In this document: one piece after another, positions 16,308-24,113 of the stretch
How positions within the stretch are numbered: the stretch's first letter is position 1
Layout of the letters: each line of letters opens with the position of its first letter
Origin: Myxococcota bacterium
GTDB taxonomy: Bacteria; Myxococcota; XYA12-FULL-58-9; JALHOP01
DNA: 64,000 bases
Direction of reading: 5' to 3'
Assembly: GCA_022842935.1 (NCBI GenBank)
Contig: JALHOP010000016.1
Coordinates: 87,344 to 151,343 of the forward strand
Made by a program: the position numbers and the translations under genes
Notes under the pieces: model-generated
Database searches by the model: none
What the model saw: only the letters and a program-made list of their open reading frames with translations
What the model was told of the DNA's origin: nothing

Positions 16308-17414
16308 GTGTCTACAGCTGCATTGCATACCGACGCCACTCTCGATCGCGCCACATTCGACCGTATCCTTCAGTTCGGAGTGGAGCGCGGCATCAGCGAC
16401 CTGCACTTCGAGGTCGGTCACCCTCCCCACCTGCGCCTGCAAGGCGACCTGCTTCCAGCCAAATACGCGGCGCTCAAGCCTGAAGACACCGAGGCCATCG
16501 CCAAGATCTTGCTGGGCGGCGACTTCAATACCTTCCGCGAGACCCACGTCGAGCGCGACATCACGTATGCCATCGAGAACGTCAGCCGTTTTCGTGCCAC
16601 CGTCTTCTGGCAGCGTGGCTGTGTCGGCGTGGTGTTGCGCGTCATTCCGCTGACCATTCGGTCGTTCGAGCAGCTCAACCTGCCGCCCGGTTTAGCGGAC
16701 ATTTGCGTTATCCGACGAGGGCTCATCCTGGTGTCCGGCGCCACCGGCAATGGCAAATCGACGACGCTCGCGGCCATGCTCCAGCGCATCAACCAGACAC
16801 GACGCGCGCACATCGTCACAATCGAAGATCCGATCGAATTTCTCTACCCGAAGGAGAAAAGCCTCTTCATCCAGCGCGAGGTCGGCAGCGACACCAAGAC
16901 CTACAAGGACGCCCTACGCGCGGCGCTGCGTCAGGACCCCGACGTCATCATGCTCGGCGAGATCCGTGATTACGAGACCGCCGAAATTTGCCTGAAGGGT
17001 TCGGAGACGGGTCACCTCGTCTTGAGCGCGATTCACACGCCCGACGCCATGAAGACGGTGCAACGCTTCGTCGGGTTGTTCCCTCCCGAAGATCACGACG
17101 CGGCCCGCGTGCGGCTCGCCGAGTCACTCAAGGCGACCGTGTCGCTACGCTTGCTTCCCACCGCAGACGGTCAGTCGCGTGTACCTGCGGTCGAGGTCAT
17201 GCGCGTCACGCGCACCATCCAGGAGTGCATTCGCAACCCCGAGAAGCTCAACGAGATCCCCCATCACATGGCGAACGGACGCGACCTCTACGGTATGCAG
17301 ACCTTCGACCAGCACCTCATCGACCTTTTCCAGCAAAAGAAGGTCGCTTTCGAGGTCGCGAAGATGGCGTCGACGAATCCCGAAGAGTTCCAACGCGCGT
17401 TGACCATCGAATGA
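16308..17414 (+). CDS. pilT: PilT-family type IV pilus retraction-type ATPase
   Basis: About 368 residues of a hexameric secretion ATPase. The N-terminal domain has ISDLHFEVGHPPHLRLQGDL. Then come Walker A GATGNGKSTT, the Asp box TIEDPIEFLY, Walker B VIMLGEIRDYETA, the His box ETGHLVLSAIHT, and the PilT-type C-terminus GMQTFDQHLIDLF. PilT powers pilus retraction. The start is uncertain: an ATG at 16272 is in frame but lacks a ribosome site, while GTG at 16308 lies nearer the family N-terminus. No pilin or assembly gene is adjacent, and it overlaps a lipoprotein gene downstream by 4 bases, so it may be a second PilT/PilU-like copy. Confidence 0.85.
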   Translation: MSTAALHTDATLDRATFDRILQFGVERGISDLHFEVGHPPHLRLQGDLLPAKYAALKPEDTEAIAKILLGGDFNTFRETHVERDITYAIENVSRFRATVFWQRGCVGVVLRVIPLTIRSFEQLNLPPGLADICVIRRGLILVSGATGNGKSTTLAAMLQRINQTRRAHIVTIEDPIEFLYPKEKSLFIQREVGSDTKTYKDALRAALRQDPDVIMLGEIRDYETAEICLKGSETGHLVLSAIHTPDAMKTVQRFVGLFPPEDHDAARVRLAESLKATVSLRLLPTADGQSRVPAVEVMRVTRTIQECIRNPEKLNEIPHHMANGRDLYGMQTFDQHLIDLFQQKKVAFEVAKMASTNPEEFQRALTIE

Positions 17415-18901
17415 GGCGCGCTACCGTTATCCTTACCTTGCTCGTAGGCAGCGCCTGCGGGGGTAGCGACGAGGAGTTGCGGACCGCGCTGTCCATCGAC
17501 GCCGAGTTGTCCCTCGCATCCTCGCTCGGTGGCGACGTCGGGCTTGCGGTCGATATCGACGACTGCTCGCGTATCGCCGGGCCAGCAACTGCATCAGCCG
17601 AGGGTCGGACTCTTGCTACGGTGGACGCGCCAGAGCCGCTCACCTTCGCTGGCGGTAGTCGCTTCATCATCAACGTGCCCGCGTCTGCATTGACCGCCCA
17701 GGCGTTCGGCCTGCCCGTGGCCGTCGAGATCACGGTCGAGGCGGTGTGCGACGGCGAGCGCGTGAAGTCGACGCCCTACCCGCTCACTTACATACCGACA
17801 CTGCGGGGCTTTCCCACCGCGCCAGGGGTTAGCAGGTTCTGGCCGTCCGACGTCGAAGGCGAGCTACTCTCGTGCGAGGGCACCTCCCTGCAGCGTCACG
17901 ACAGCGCTGGTAGCTTGTTGTCCGAGATCAACCTGGGCTTCTCTTGCACGTTGGGCGAGCTACGAGGCGGCATCGGACAACGCCGTTACCTGACGGTCGA
18001 CGCGGGTGGCATGGCAGCAATCGATCCCGGTCCGGTCCTCGTTTGGACGCGCCACAGCATTGCCGGTTCGTCCAATCCCGAGGACCGCTTCGTCTTCGAC
18101 GCAGCCTGGACGAGCGCAACCGAAGACATTGTCGTGCAATACAAGCAGGTCGCTGGCGGCAACAATTTCGTCGCGCTGGTCGACCGCGATACCGGGCTGA
18201 ACCTCTCGCCAACCATGCCCCTCGCGCACATCCCGTTGGGAGCCGTGACGCGCAATCCCGACGGCAACATCGCCGTGCTGACGGCCGAGAAGGAGTCCAT
18301 CGAAAACGTCTACTACATCGAGTTGTTCACGCCATCGGGCGTCGAGGTGCGACCTCCCGTTCAGGCGTCGCGTTATCCTGTGGGTACCCCATACGCCGAG
18401 TTCTCTTTCGAAGGTGACCGTTTGTATGTATCGGCGGACGATGGTGAGCAGAACCGCTGGATTCAATCGGTCGCCGTCACAGACGGTGCCATCACGCAGC
18501 TCACCTTGCCCGCAGACGGTTTTCGTTTCGTCGTTGGAGAAGCGTACTTCCGCTTGTTGGCGGCCTCCGAGAACGGATTCGTCTGGTTGAACCGCGATAC
18601 CGGAGCCGCAGAGTCTGCGGTGTTCGCGCCCGAGTCGGGAAACGACTTCTATCGCCTGCGGGTCGAGCCGGACGGCAGCGTCATTATGCTCGCGGACGAG
18701 ACTGGCCCATCCAGTGCCTCGGGATTCTACGTCTTCGCGCCCGACGGGGGAGACGTCATCAGGCTGCTTAGCAGCGACCAGGCCTATGGCTGGCTCGCCG
18801 AGAGCTGGACGGGCGGCTCACTCATCAGCGTCCTCGATGCGAGCGCCGCTGACGTACAGGTCATTCCGACACGCGCCGAGTATACTGACCTCGCGAACTA
18901 G
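17411..18901 (+). CDS. Large lipoprotein of unknown function
   Basis: A 496-residue lipoprotein beginning MRRATVILTLLVGSACGG, so the lipobox is GSAC. The ATG overlaps the PilT stop (ATGA); a longer frame from 16988 merely reads through pilT in another frame and is discarded. The body is rich in short beta-strand motifs with Gly, Asp and aromatic residues (for example FVFDAAWTSATEDIVVQYK), consistent with a beta-propeller or beta-sandwich, but no family was recognised. Coupling to a PilT-type ATPase gene hints at a surface or pilus-related role; this is inference only. Confidence 0.75.
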   Translation: MRRATVILTLLVGSACGGSDEELRTALSIDAELSLASSLGGDVGLAVDIDDCSRIAGPATASAEGRTLATVDAPEPLTFAGGSRFIINVPASALTAQAFGLPVAVEITVEAVCDGERVKSTPYPLTYIPTLRGFPTAPGVSRFWPSDVEGELLSCEGTSLQRHDSAGSLLSEINLGFSCTLGELRGGIGQRRYLTVDAGGMAAIDPGPVLVWTRHSIAGSSNPEDRFVFDAAWTSATEDIVVQYKQVAGGNNFVALVDRDTGLNLSPTMPLAHIPLGAVTRNPDGNIAVLTAEKESIENVYYIELFTPSGVEVRPPVQASRYPVGTPYAEFSFEGDRLYVSADDGEQNRWIQSVAVTDGAITQLTLPADGFRFVVGEAYFRLLAASENGFVWLNRDTGAAESAVFAPESGNDFYRLRVEPDGSVIMLADETGPSSASGFYVFAPDGGDVIRLLSSDQAYGWLAESWTGGSLISVLDASAADVQVIPTRAEYTDLAN

Positions 18902-19018
18902 CTACGCACCGAGACGCCTGCTCTGTCCGCTGCCGCGTACGTGGCGGGCACCTTTTTCTCGGCCGATTTTTTTACAACACGGCGCGCATGGGCGAGGTTC
19001 TCCTTGGAGGACTCCGCC

Positions 19019-19429
19019 ATGTCGTCTGCCCTGCGCTACCTAGCTGACAGCAGCCCGTCGCCGACTCCAGTGCTCGAGCTGCCCATCACCGCACCGTACA
19101 CCGGCGCCGGCAATCGACGGTTCGTACCACGGGCGCAGGCAGGGTTTACCGTTGAGGTCGACGGCGAGGTCTCGAACGGCATCGACATCTCCTTCGGGGG
19201 CTGCATGTGCGTTGCCACTCCCGTATGGCCCGGCAATGAAGTCGACGTGGTCGTGACCCTCGACGGCGAAGTCGACAGCATCGCGGCCCGCGCTACCGTG
19301 GTCGAGCTTGTTTCTCAGGGTCCCGCTATCGCCATGCGCCTGCGGTTCGACTCCCTGAGCAACGCCCGGCGCAAACAGATCGCTCTGTGGATGGCGCGGC
19401 GCGCTTCCAGTAGCCCTACGAAGATGTGA
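19019..19429 (+). CDS. PilZ domain protein (c-di-GMP binding candidate)
   Basis: A 136-residue single PilZ domain. The N-terminal binding motif is RRFVPRA and the second motif is DISFGGC, matching the RxxxR and (D/N)xSxxG signature needed for cyclic-di-GMP. The start at 19019 is set by GGAGG 8 bases upstream; the frame is open 26 codons earlier but without a ribosome site. It stands between the lipoprotein and lactonase genes, close to the pilT-like gene. Single-domain PilZ proteins relay c-di-GMP levels to pili, gliding or exopolysaccharide; the target here is not known. Confidence 0.8.
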   Translation: MSSALRYLADSSPSPTPVLELPITAPYTGAGNRRFVPRAQAGFTVEVDGEVSNGIDISFGGCMCVATPVWPGNEVDVVVTLDGEVDSIAARATVVELVSQGPAIAMRLRFDSLSNARRKQIALWMARRASSSPTKM

Positions 19430-19442
19430 TACGCACCCCCGC

Positions 19443-20636
19443 ATGCGTAAGCTGCGCGGGTTACTTCTTTCGACGCTCGTCCTGTCGTGCTCGTCCAGCG
19501 TGGGTGGTGATCCGCAGAGTCGCGGCGACGCCGACCGCGACATTGAGGCCGACGACGGTCCCCAACCGAGCGACGATATCGGTGACACACCTGGCGATGA
19601 AGGCATGCCCGGCGACGAGGGAGACCCGGCGCCTCCCGTAGACCGGTTCGCGTACGTCAGTGGTCGTGGCGGTTTGCAGCGCTTTCGCTTCGACGTAGCA
19701 GCAGGGACTCTGACGCTCGAGAGCACCACACCCGCCGGGACGAACCCGTCGTTCCTTGCCATCTCCCAGACGCGCAGAGTCACTTACGTGTCGGACGAAG
19801 CCGGTCAGGAGGTGCGCGCCTTCGCGATGGCGGGCGACGCGTCGCTAACTCCGCTGGGGCAGACACGGCCGACAGGCGGAGGCACGGCGCACATTAGCCT
19901 CGACCGGAGCGAACGCTACGTTTTCCTCGCGAACTATGGGGAGGGCACCGTGCGCGTATATCCGCTCAACACCGACGGCTCGCTGCAGTCCACTCAACAG
20001 ACGCTCGACGCGGGGCAGAACGCCCACGCCATCGTGGAGGGCCCCGTCAACCACGTCGTCTACGTGCCCTGCCTTGGAGACGACAAGGTCGCTCAGTTCA
20101 GCTTCGCGTCGCAGAGCCTCACACCGATCTCGGACGTTTCGCTCGATGTCGGCGCGGGCAACGAGGGGCCCCGCCACATCGCCATCCATCCATCCAAACC
20201 ACTTGCATATGTGCTTAACGAGCTCAACTCGACGCTGGTCGCGTTCCGCATCGCGGCCGATGGAACGCTCACCGACGCCGACGAGCCGGTGAGCACGTTG
20301 CCACCGAGCTTCACTGCTGCGAACAGCGGCGCCGAGGTGCAGGTCGCACCGAGCGGCGATTTCGTCTACACGTCGAATCGCGGCCGCAACAGCATCGCTA
20401 TCTTCAGGGTCGCAAGCGACGGCGCTGTGACCCTGATAGGCGACGAAGACACGCGTGGTGCGAGACCGCGTCACTTCTCGCTCGATGCATCTGGAGCTTG
20501 GCTCTTCGTGGCGAACCAGGACAGCGACAACGTCAGCGTGTTCTCGGTCGATGTCGCGACGGGGCTTTTGACCCACCGGAGCACGGTCACAACGGGCGAC
20601 GCGCCGCAGTTCGTGGCGCTGGTACCCGTGCCCTGA
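19443..20636 (+). CDS. Lactonase-family seven-bladed beta-propeller lipoprotein
   Basis: A 397-residue exported protein with lipobox LVLSC. An acidic Asp/Gly/Pro-rich spacer (residues about 22-60) precedes a propeller. Repeated blades show the 6-phosphogluconolactonase-like pattern: FRFDVAAGTLTL, VYPLNTDGSLQ, HPSKPLAYVLNELNSTLVAF, GDFVYTSNRGRNSIAIFRV and GAWLFVANQDSDNVSVFSVD. The family includes lactonases and many binding propellers. Attachment to the membrane by a long acidic spacer argues against a cytosolic pentose-phosphate role. It is separated from the PilZ gene by only 13 bases. Confidence 0.82.
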   Translation: MRKLRGLLLSTLVLSCSSSVGGDPQSRGDADRDIEADDGPQPSDDIGDTPGDEGMPGDEGDPAPPVDRFAYVSGRGGLQRFRFDVAAGTLTLESTTPAGTNPSFLAISQTRRVTYVSDEAGQEVRAFAMAGDASLTPLGQTRPTGGGTAHISLDRSERYVFLANYGEGTVRVYPLNTDGSLQSTQQTLDAGQNAHAIVEGPVNHVVYVPCLGDDKVAQFSFASQSLTPISDVSLDVGAGNEGPRHIAIHPSKPLAYVLNELNSTLVAFRIAADGTLTDADEPVSTLPPSFTAANSGAEVQVAPSGDFVYTSNRGRNSIAIFRVASDGAVTLIGDEDTRGARPRHFSLDASGAWLFVANQDSDNVSVFSVDVATGLLTHRSTVTTGDAPQFVALVPVP

Positions 20637-20682
20637 GATCTGTGGCTAACAACCCACGAAAACCTGAGGGGTGGCCACCCCG

Positions 20683-20775
20683 AAGAAGGTTCCCGGTCAC
20701 CGTCAGGCTGCCGTCAGACGCGCCCGTAAGTCTTTGATTTTCTGTTGGCGCCGCGGCCCAAGAAGGTTCCTGGTC
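20683..20775. repeat. Pair of near-identical 16-bp direct repeats in a gene-free gap
   Basis: AAGAAGGTTCCCGGTC (20683-20698) and AAGAAGGTTCCTGGTC (20760-20775) differ at one base and start 77 bp apart. Each is followed further on by a TAAGT...TGATTTT stretch, so the similarity extends loosely beyond the core. They lie in the gap (20637-20844) upstream of the DUF1592 lipoprotein gene. They may be regulator sites or fragments of a dispersed repeat. Nothing else is recognisable in the gap. Confidence 0.5.
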
Positions 20776-20844
20776 GCTTCTTGCGCGGTCTAAGTGGCTG
20801 ATTTTGCGTTTGTGCACGGTTGTTGCTTCGCCTGGTGGGTTAAC

Positions 20845-22437
20845 ATGCGGTCACGCTTTCCCATGCTCGTGGTTCTGGCCGGCTTCGCCTGCAGCGATGG
20901 CACCATTGGCGACACGTTGGGGGCGCCCGTGGCGGCACCCATCGTATTCGAGAGCGTCGCGCGGCGTCTGAGCCTGGTTGAGCTCGACCGAACCATCGAG
21001 GCTCTCGTCGGCGACACCACCTCGCCAGCGACGCGCTTCCTCACCCCCGACCTCTTCACCCCGTACGACAACGACTACGTGCAACAGCAGCCGTCACGTG
21101 CCCTCATCGAGGCTCTCGATCAGATGGCCGCGGACGTCGCCGCGCGCGCGATGACGGACCACCGTGACGCCATCGTTGGCTGCACACCCACGGGCGCGGG
21201 CGACACGGTCTGCATGCGCGACTTCATCGCACGCTTCGGCAAGCGCGCATTGCGGCGCCCGCTAAGCACGGACGAGATCGACGACTACGCTGCGCTGCAG
21301 AGTTACGCGACCGAGTCCGTGTCTGGGGTCACAAACGACTTCTACACCGGGGTCGCACTCGTGATCCGCGCCATGCTGCAGGACCCCGAAATGCTCTACC
21401 GGGTCGAGGTCGGCGTGCCGACCGACAAGCCACGCGTGACGCAGCTCGGCGACCACGAAATCATGACACGACTTGCGTTTCTCTTGTGGGGGGAAGCGCC
21501 CGACGACGCGCTGCTCGCGATTGCGGACGCCGGCGGCCTCGCGAACGCACAGACGCGTCGTTCGGTAGCGAGCGGTATGCTGGCCGACTCCCGCGCACGC
21601 GCCCAAGTTCAGCGCTTCCACTCCATGTGGCTCGGTTATCGCGCCATTCCCCACCCGCCGGCGCTAGCGCAGGCGTTCGCGCGTGAGACAACCGCCCTCA
21701 TCGATGATGTCGTCTTCGACAATGCACGCGACTACCGCGAGCTCTTCACATCGTCACGGACGTTCATCGATGCAACGCTCGCGACCAACTACGCCCTCCC
21801 CCTTCCGGGCGGCACCCCCGCCTGGGTCGAGTACGGCGCTGGCGGCCGGGCTGGCATCCTCTCGCACGGCAGCGTGCTATCGACCTTCGGGAAGTTCAGC
21901 GACACGAGCCCCACACAGCGTGGAATCTTCGTGCGCACACGCTTGTTCTGCGAAGAGGTGTTGCCGCCACCACCCGACGCAAACGTCGATGCACCGCCCT
22001 CATCGACGGACGGCAGTCCCTGCAAAGCCAACCGCTACGCCCAGCACCGAGAGAGCGCGAGCTGCGCCGCATGTCACGGACGCCTCGACCCTATCGGCTT
22101 CGGGCTCGAGAACTACGACATGGCGGGCCGTTACCGCACGCATGATGACGGCTACGAAGAGTGTACGATCGACGGCCGCGGCGAAATCATCGGCATCGGT
22201 AGCTTCTCTGGCCCCAAGGAGCTCGCGGACATGCTCATCAGCTCGCATACTCTCGATGCTTGCGTGACGCAGCAGATGTACAGCTTCGCCATCGGTCGGC
22301 CGCTCACTGGCGATGAGCTGCCGCAGGTCGAGCGCGCGACGCAACGGTTCGCGGCAAGCGGCTACGATTTTCGCGGCATGCTACTCGACTTCGTGAGCGA
22401 TGACCTTTTCGCGCAGAAGCGCGAGCCGGCGCAGTGA
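20845..22437 (+). CDS. DUF1592/DUF1588 cytochrome-like lipoprotein
   Basis: A 530-residue lipoprotein; the start at 20845 gives a signal with lipobox GFAC. The body follows the order DUF1587/1595-like, DUF1592 (LAFLLWGEAPDDALLAIA; LHPPALAQAF-like helices) and DUF1588 near the C-terminus. It has a single c-type heme motif, CAACH, in ESASCAACHGRLDPIGFGLENYD, then a DUF1585-like tail (QQMYSFAIGRPLT). These proteins are abundant in Planctomycetes and Myxococcota and are thought to be exported oxidoreductases acting on polymers. The next gene is DUF1552, the usual partner. Confidence 0.85.
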   Translation: MRSRFPMLVVLAGFACSDGTIGDTLGAPVAAPIVFESVARRLSLVELDRTIEALVGDTTSPATRFLTPDLFTPYDNDYVQQQPSRALIEALDQMAADVAARAMTDHRDAIVGCTPTGAGDTVCMRDFIARFGKRALRRPLSTDEIDDYAALQSYATESVSGVTNDFYTGVALVIRAMLQDPEMLYRVEVGVPTDKPRVTQLGDHEIMTRLAFLLWGEAPDDALLAIADAGGLANAQTRRSVASGMLADSRARAQVQRFHSMWLGYRAIPHPPALAQAFARETTALIDDVVFDNARDYRELFTSSRTFIDATLATNYALPLPGGTPAWVEYGAGGRAGILSHGSVLSTFGKFSDTSPTQRGIFVRTRLFCEEVLPPPPDANVDAPPSSTDGSPCKANRYAQHRESASCAACHGRLDPIGFGLENYDMAGRYRTHDDGYEECTIDGRGEIIGIGSFSGPKELADMLISSHTLDACVTQQMYSFAIGRPLTGDELPQVERATQRFAASGYDFRGMLLDFVSDDLFAQKREPAQ

Positions 22438-22444
22438 GGCTGAC

Positions 22445-23971
22445 ATGAGCATCCGCTTAAACAGACGCGCTTTCTTGCGCAGTAGCGGCGGCCTGATGTT
22501 GGGCCTTCCGCTGCTCGACATCATGCTCAACAACAACGGGACGGCGTTCGCCCAAACCGGTGGTGCACTACCCAAACGGTATGCGTTCGTTTTCGCCGGT
22601 CAGTCGATCGGCGGCGACAACTGGGCCAAGAATCAGCAGCGCATCAACGGCGCCAACGTGACCGCTGAACATTTCGTTGAACCAGCGGCGACGGGTGCAG
22701 GCTACGCACTCACCACACCGCTTCAACCGCTCGCCGCGCTCCAGTCGGACTTCAGCGTCGTTTCGCGCCTGCGTATTCCGTACAACACGACCTCGTCCGC
22801 TTCCGCAGACGTTCCCGCGGGTGGCGCCTATCGCGATTTCCACGGCGGCGCCGCTGGACCGTTCCTCTCCGGCATGCGCTCGAACGCGGCGAACTTCCGG
22901 GCCCGCGGCAAGACCCCCGACCAGCACATCGCCGACCTCTATCGCGCCGAGACACCGATCGACACGCTGACCTATCGCTGTCAGCCGGTCTTCTACATCT
23001 CGGGCTACGACTTCTCGGGTCGACAGTACATCTCATACCGTGGCGACAATCAGCCCGTCGGCGCCCAGACCCAACCGTCGGTAGCCTTCAACGCGATGAT
23101 AGGCGCCGTGCCCACAGGCGACCCAGGCGAAAACGCCGCCATTGCCTTCAACAATCGCGCCCGCAAGAGCGTTCTCGATCTCGTCGCCGATCGCCGGCAG
23201 CGTCTTCTCACCCGCGTTGGCCTTGCCGACCGCCGTCGCCTCGAAGCGCACTTCGACGAGGTCGTGGCGCTCGAAAAACGTATCGCTGACCTGTCCACAT
23301 CCGGCATCGACGCCTGCGAGCCACCGAGGACCGTTCCCACCGATCCGCCCATCGGCGGCGACAACGCGGGCTCGGGTTCCGGCACGATCGGCACCAACAC
23401 GGGCTACAGCGGCGAAGAAGAGCGCGCCACGGCCTTCGCCGATCTCATCCACTTCGCATTCAAGTGCGACCTGACGCGCTCGGCATCACTCCAGCTCACG
23501 ACCTTCCAGTCACACATGAACGTCTTCGGCATCACGACGAGCCTCGGCTATCCGATCCGCGCCGACCTTCACGAGGTCGGTCACAACGGCGACGACGACA
23601 CGCGGGGACAGTTCGCCGTCAGCCTCGTCCTGCAGTGGCACATCGCGCGCTATGCGTATCTGTTGAACAAGCTCAAAGAAACCGACGAGGGGGGCGGCAA
23701 GCTCATCGACAACTGCGCCATCGTCTTTGCACCCGAGGGCGGCCACGGCCGTCAGCTCAATGACGGCGTTACCGACAACCAAACGCATTCCACCGAAAAC
23801 ATGGTCGCGCTGGTCGCGGGACGCGCCGGAGGTCTCATGCCAGGCAAGCACATCCGCACGAGCGGAGCCCACCCGGCGCAGGTCTTTCTCTCCGCGATGC
23901 AGGCGGCCGGCTATACCGGCAACACGCTGGGAGAAGTCACCGGCAACATCCCTGAGCTTTTCACCACCTAG
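22445..23971 (+). CDS. DUF1552 Tat-exported protein
   Basis: A 508-residue protein with a twin-arginine signal (NRRAFLRSSGGLMLGLPLL) right after the ATG at 22445; the in-frame ATG at 22400 would place 15 extra residues before it. GAGG lies just upstream, 7 bases after the preceding stop. The middle contains AVVALEKRIADLSTSGIDAC-type helices and a conserved EERATAFADLIHFAFKCDLTR stretch typical of DUF1552. Tat export implies folding, probably with a cofactor, in the cytoplasm. With the upstream DUF1588 protein it forms a secreted pair of unproven biochemical function. Confidence 0.85.
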   Translation: MSIRLNRRAFLRSSGGLMLGLPLLDIMLNNNGTAFAQTGGALPKRYAFVFAGQSIGGDNWAKNQQRINGANVTAEHFVEPAATGAGYALTTPLQPLAALQSDFSVVSRLRIPYNTTSSASADVPAGGAYRDFHGGAAGPFLSGMRSNAANFRARGKTPDQHIADLYRAETPIDTLTYRCQPVFYISGYDFSGRQYISYRGDNQPVGAQTQPSVAFNAMIGAVPTGDPGENAAIAFNNRARKSVLDLVADRRQRLLTRVGLADRRRLEAHFDEVVALEKRIADLSTSGIDACEPPRTVPTDPPIGGDNAGSGSGTIGTNTGYSGEEERATAFADLIHFAFKCDLTRSASLQLTTFQSHMNVFGITTSLGYPIRADLHEVGHNGDDDTRGQFAVSLVLQWHIARYAYLLNKLKETDEGGGKLIDNCAIVFAPEGGHGRQLNDGVTDNQTHSTENMVALVAGRAGGLMPGKHIRTSGAHPAQVFLSAMQAAGYTGNTLGEVTGNIPELFTT

Positions 23972-24012
23972 CCCCGGCTCTCGCCACTCCGTCTCGCGTG
24001 TTCACGGCCAAA

Positions 24013-24036
24013 ACTAGGCTAGGTGGTGTGCCTAGT
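24013..24036. other. Inverted repeat upstream of the calpain-like gene
   Basis: Perfect 7-bp arms ACTAGGC and GCCTAGT with a 10-nt spacer, in the gap 23972-24113. No T-run follows, so an operator for the protease gene is as likely as a terminator for the DUF1552 gene. Functional only by inference. Confidence 0.3.
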
Positions 24037-24113
24037 GTAAGGGACCTCGGCGGCGGACCCTGACACCGTGGCTCGATGGGCAACTTCGAGGCTCGACGAC
24101 CGAAAACCGAGCC

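Noticed and set aside
16988..17410. N-terminal extension of the lipoprotein gene through pilT
   Set aside because: This part reads pilT out of frame; the lipoprotein signal begins exactly at ATG 17411.
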